A DNA stretch of 14,408 nucleotides from Clostridiales bacterium (GTDB lineage Bacteria > Bacillota_A > Clostridia > Oscillospirales > Oscillospiraceae): NCBI GenBank assembly GCA_019417795.1, contig DXUR01000034.1:1-14408 (forward strand). Reading direction: 5' to 3'. Below are positions 14,272-14,408 of this stretch, in pieces. The first letter of the stretch is position 1; each line of letters opens with the position of its first letter. The notes under the pieces are model-generated. The model was given only the letters and a program-made list of their open reading frames with translations, searched no databases and was not told the origin of the DNA. Position numbers and translations under genes: made by a program.

Positions 14272-14406
14272 TCTGTAGCCGTTGTCCTCCGCCTGCATCA
14301 CAGGGTCGTCCACCTCCGCACCGGGAATATACAGCCATGCCACGGTGTCGGGATTCTTCGCTCTGGCTTCCGCCAACTCTGCCTGCCTGTCCACCGAGGG
14401 GATAAC
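14266..14406 (-). pseudogene. Truncated class B sortase fragment (partial at window edge)
   Basis: 46 codons enter from the right edge. NPDTVAWLYIPGAEVDDPVM followed by QAEDNGY fits the class B sortase N-terminal core, usually N-x-D-x-x-W-x-x-IPG-x-x-I/V-D-x-PV-x-Q-x-x-DN-x-Y. The frame then stops (TAA 14266-14268) where the family continues with its catalytic domain, so the His, Cys and Arg residues are lost. Sortases are common in Clostridial mobile elements and cell-wall anchoring. The start lies outside the window. Confidence 0.6.
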
Positions 14407-14408
14407 TT

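Noticed and set aside
1..14408. CRISPR array, tRNA or rRNA genes
   Set aside because: No regularly spaced repeats, and no cloverleaf or rRNA-like sequence was noticed.

Overview
The window looks like Gram-positive Clostridia DNA, perhaps the Oscillospiraceae or a related gut family. Supporting signs are strong AGGAGG-type ribosome sites before almost every gene, some TTG starts, GC-rich coding sequence and a class B sortase remnant. Nearly all of it is one co-directional minus-strand operon of 16 tightly packed genes, several with 1-4 nt overlaps, read from about 13.8 kb down to 0.38 kb. The gene content (clamp, primase, strand-annealing protein, SMC-like ATPase, methyltransferase, ThiF/JAB) suggests a plasmid or integrative element rather than core chromosome. 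No transposase, integrase, relaxase, tRNA or CRISPR array is visible.

Layout. Positions 1-62 hold the 3' end of a plus-strand gene, probably an ABC exporter, followed by a strong terminator (119-158) and an AT-rich gap (159-379) that contains the operon's own terminator. The right end (14157-14408) holds a broken class B sortase fragment and an unidentified C-terminal coding fragment in another frame. A sigma-A-like promoter (14082-14110), a 15-bp tandem repeat and a leader with a 12-bp hairpin plus T-run come next, and then the operon begins.

Operon order: JAB/JAMM peptidase, ThiF/E1-like enzyme, DNA sliding clamp (DnaN), bactofilin-like protein, a 67-aa protein, a 150-aa protein, an NPPY DNA methyltransferase, four small or unknown proteins, an E2-like protein of the PRTRC-B type, a Rad52-family annealing protein, a Rad50/SbcC-like ATPase with a zinc hook, a CHC2/Toprim primase, and a terminal unknown protein.

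The central point is that E1-like, E2-like and JAB genes, the parts of a ubiquitin-like conjugation and deconjugation pathway, sit inside a replication/repair operon. The JAB, E1 and clamp genes are joined by two ATGA overlaps. No obvious ubiquitin-like protein is present. Nine of the 16 proteins end in Ala-Ala, five of them in Arg-Ala-Ala, using varied Ala codons. That suggests a shared C-terminal tag, which could be a conjugation/processing signal or an SsrA-like degradation signal. The layout resembles the PRTRC (ParB-related, ThiF-related cassette) systems of proteobacterial plasmids but is clearly diverged. The biochemical proposals are inference from motifs and context.
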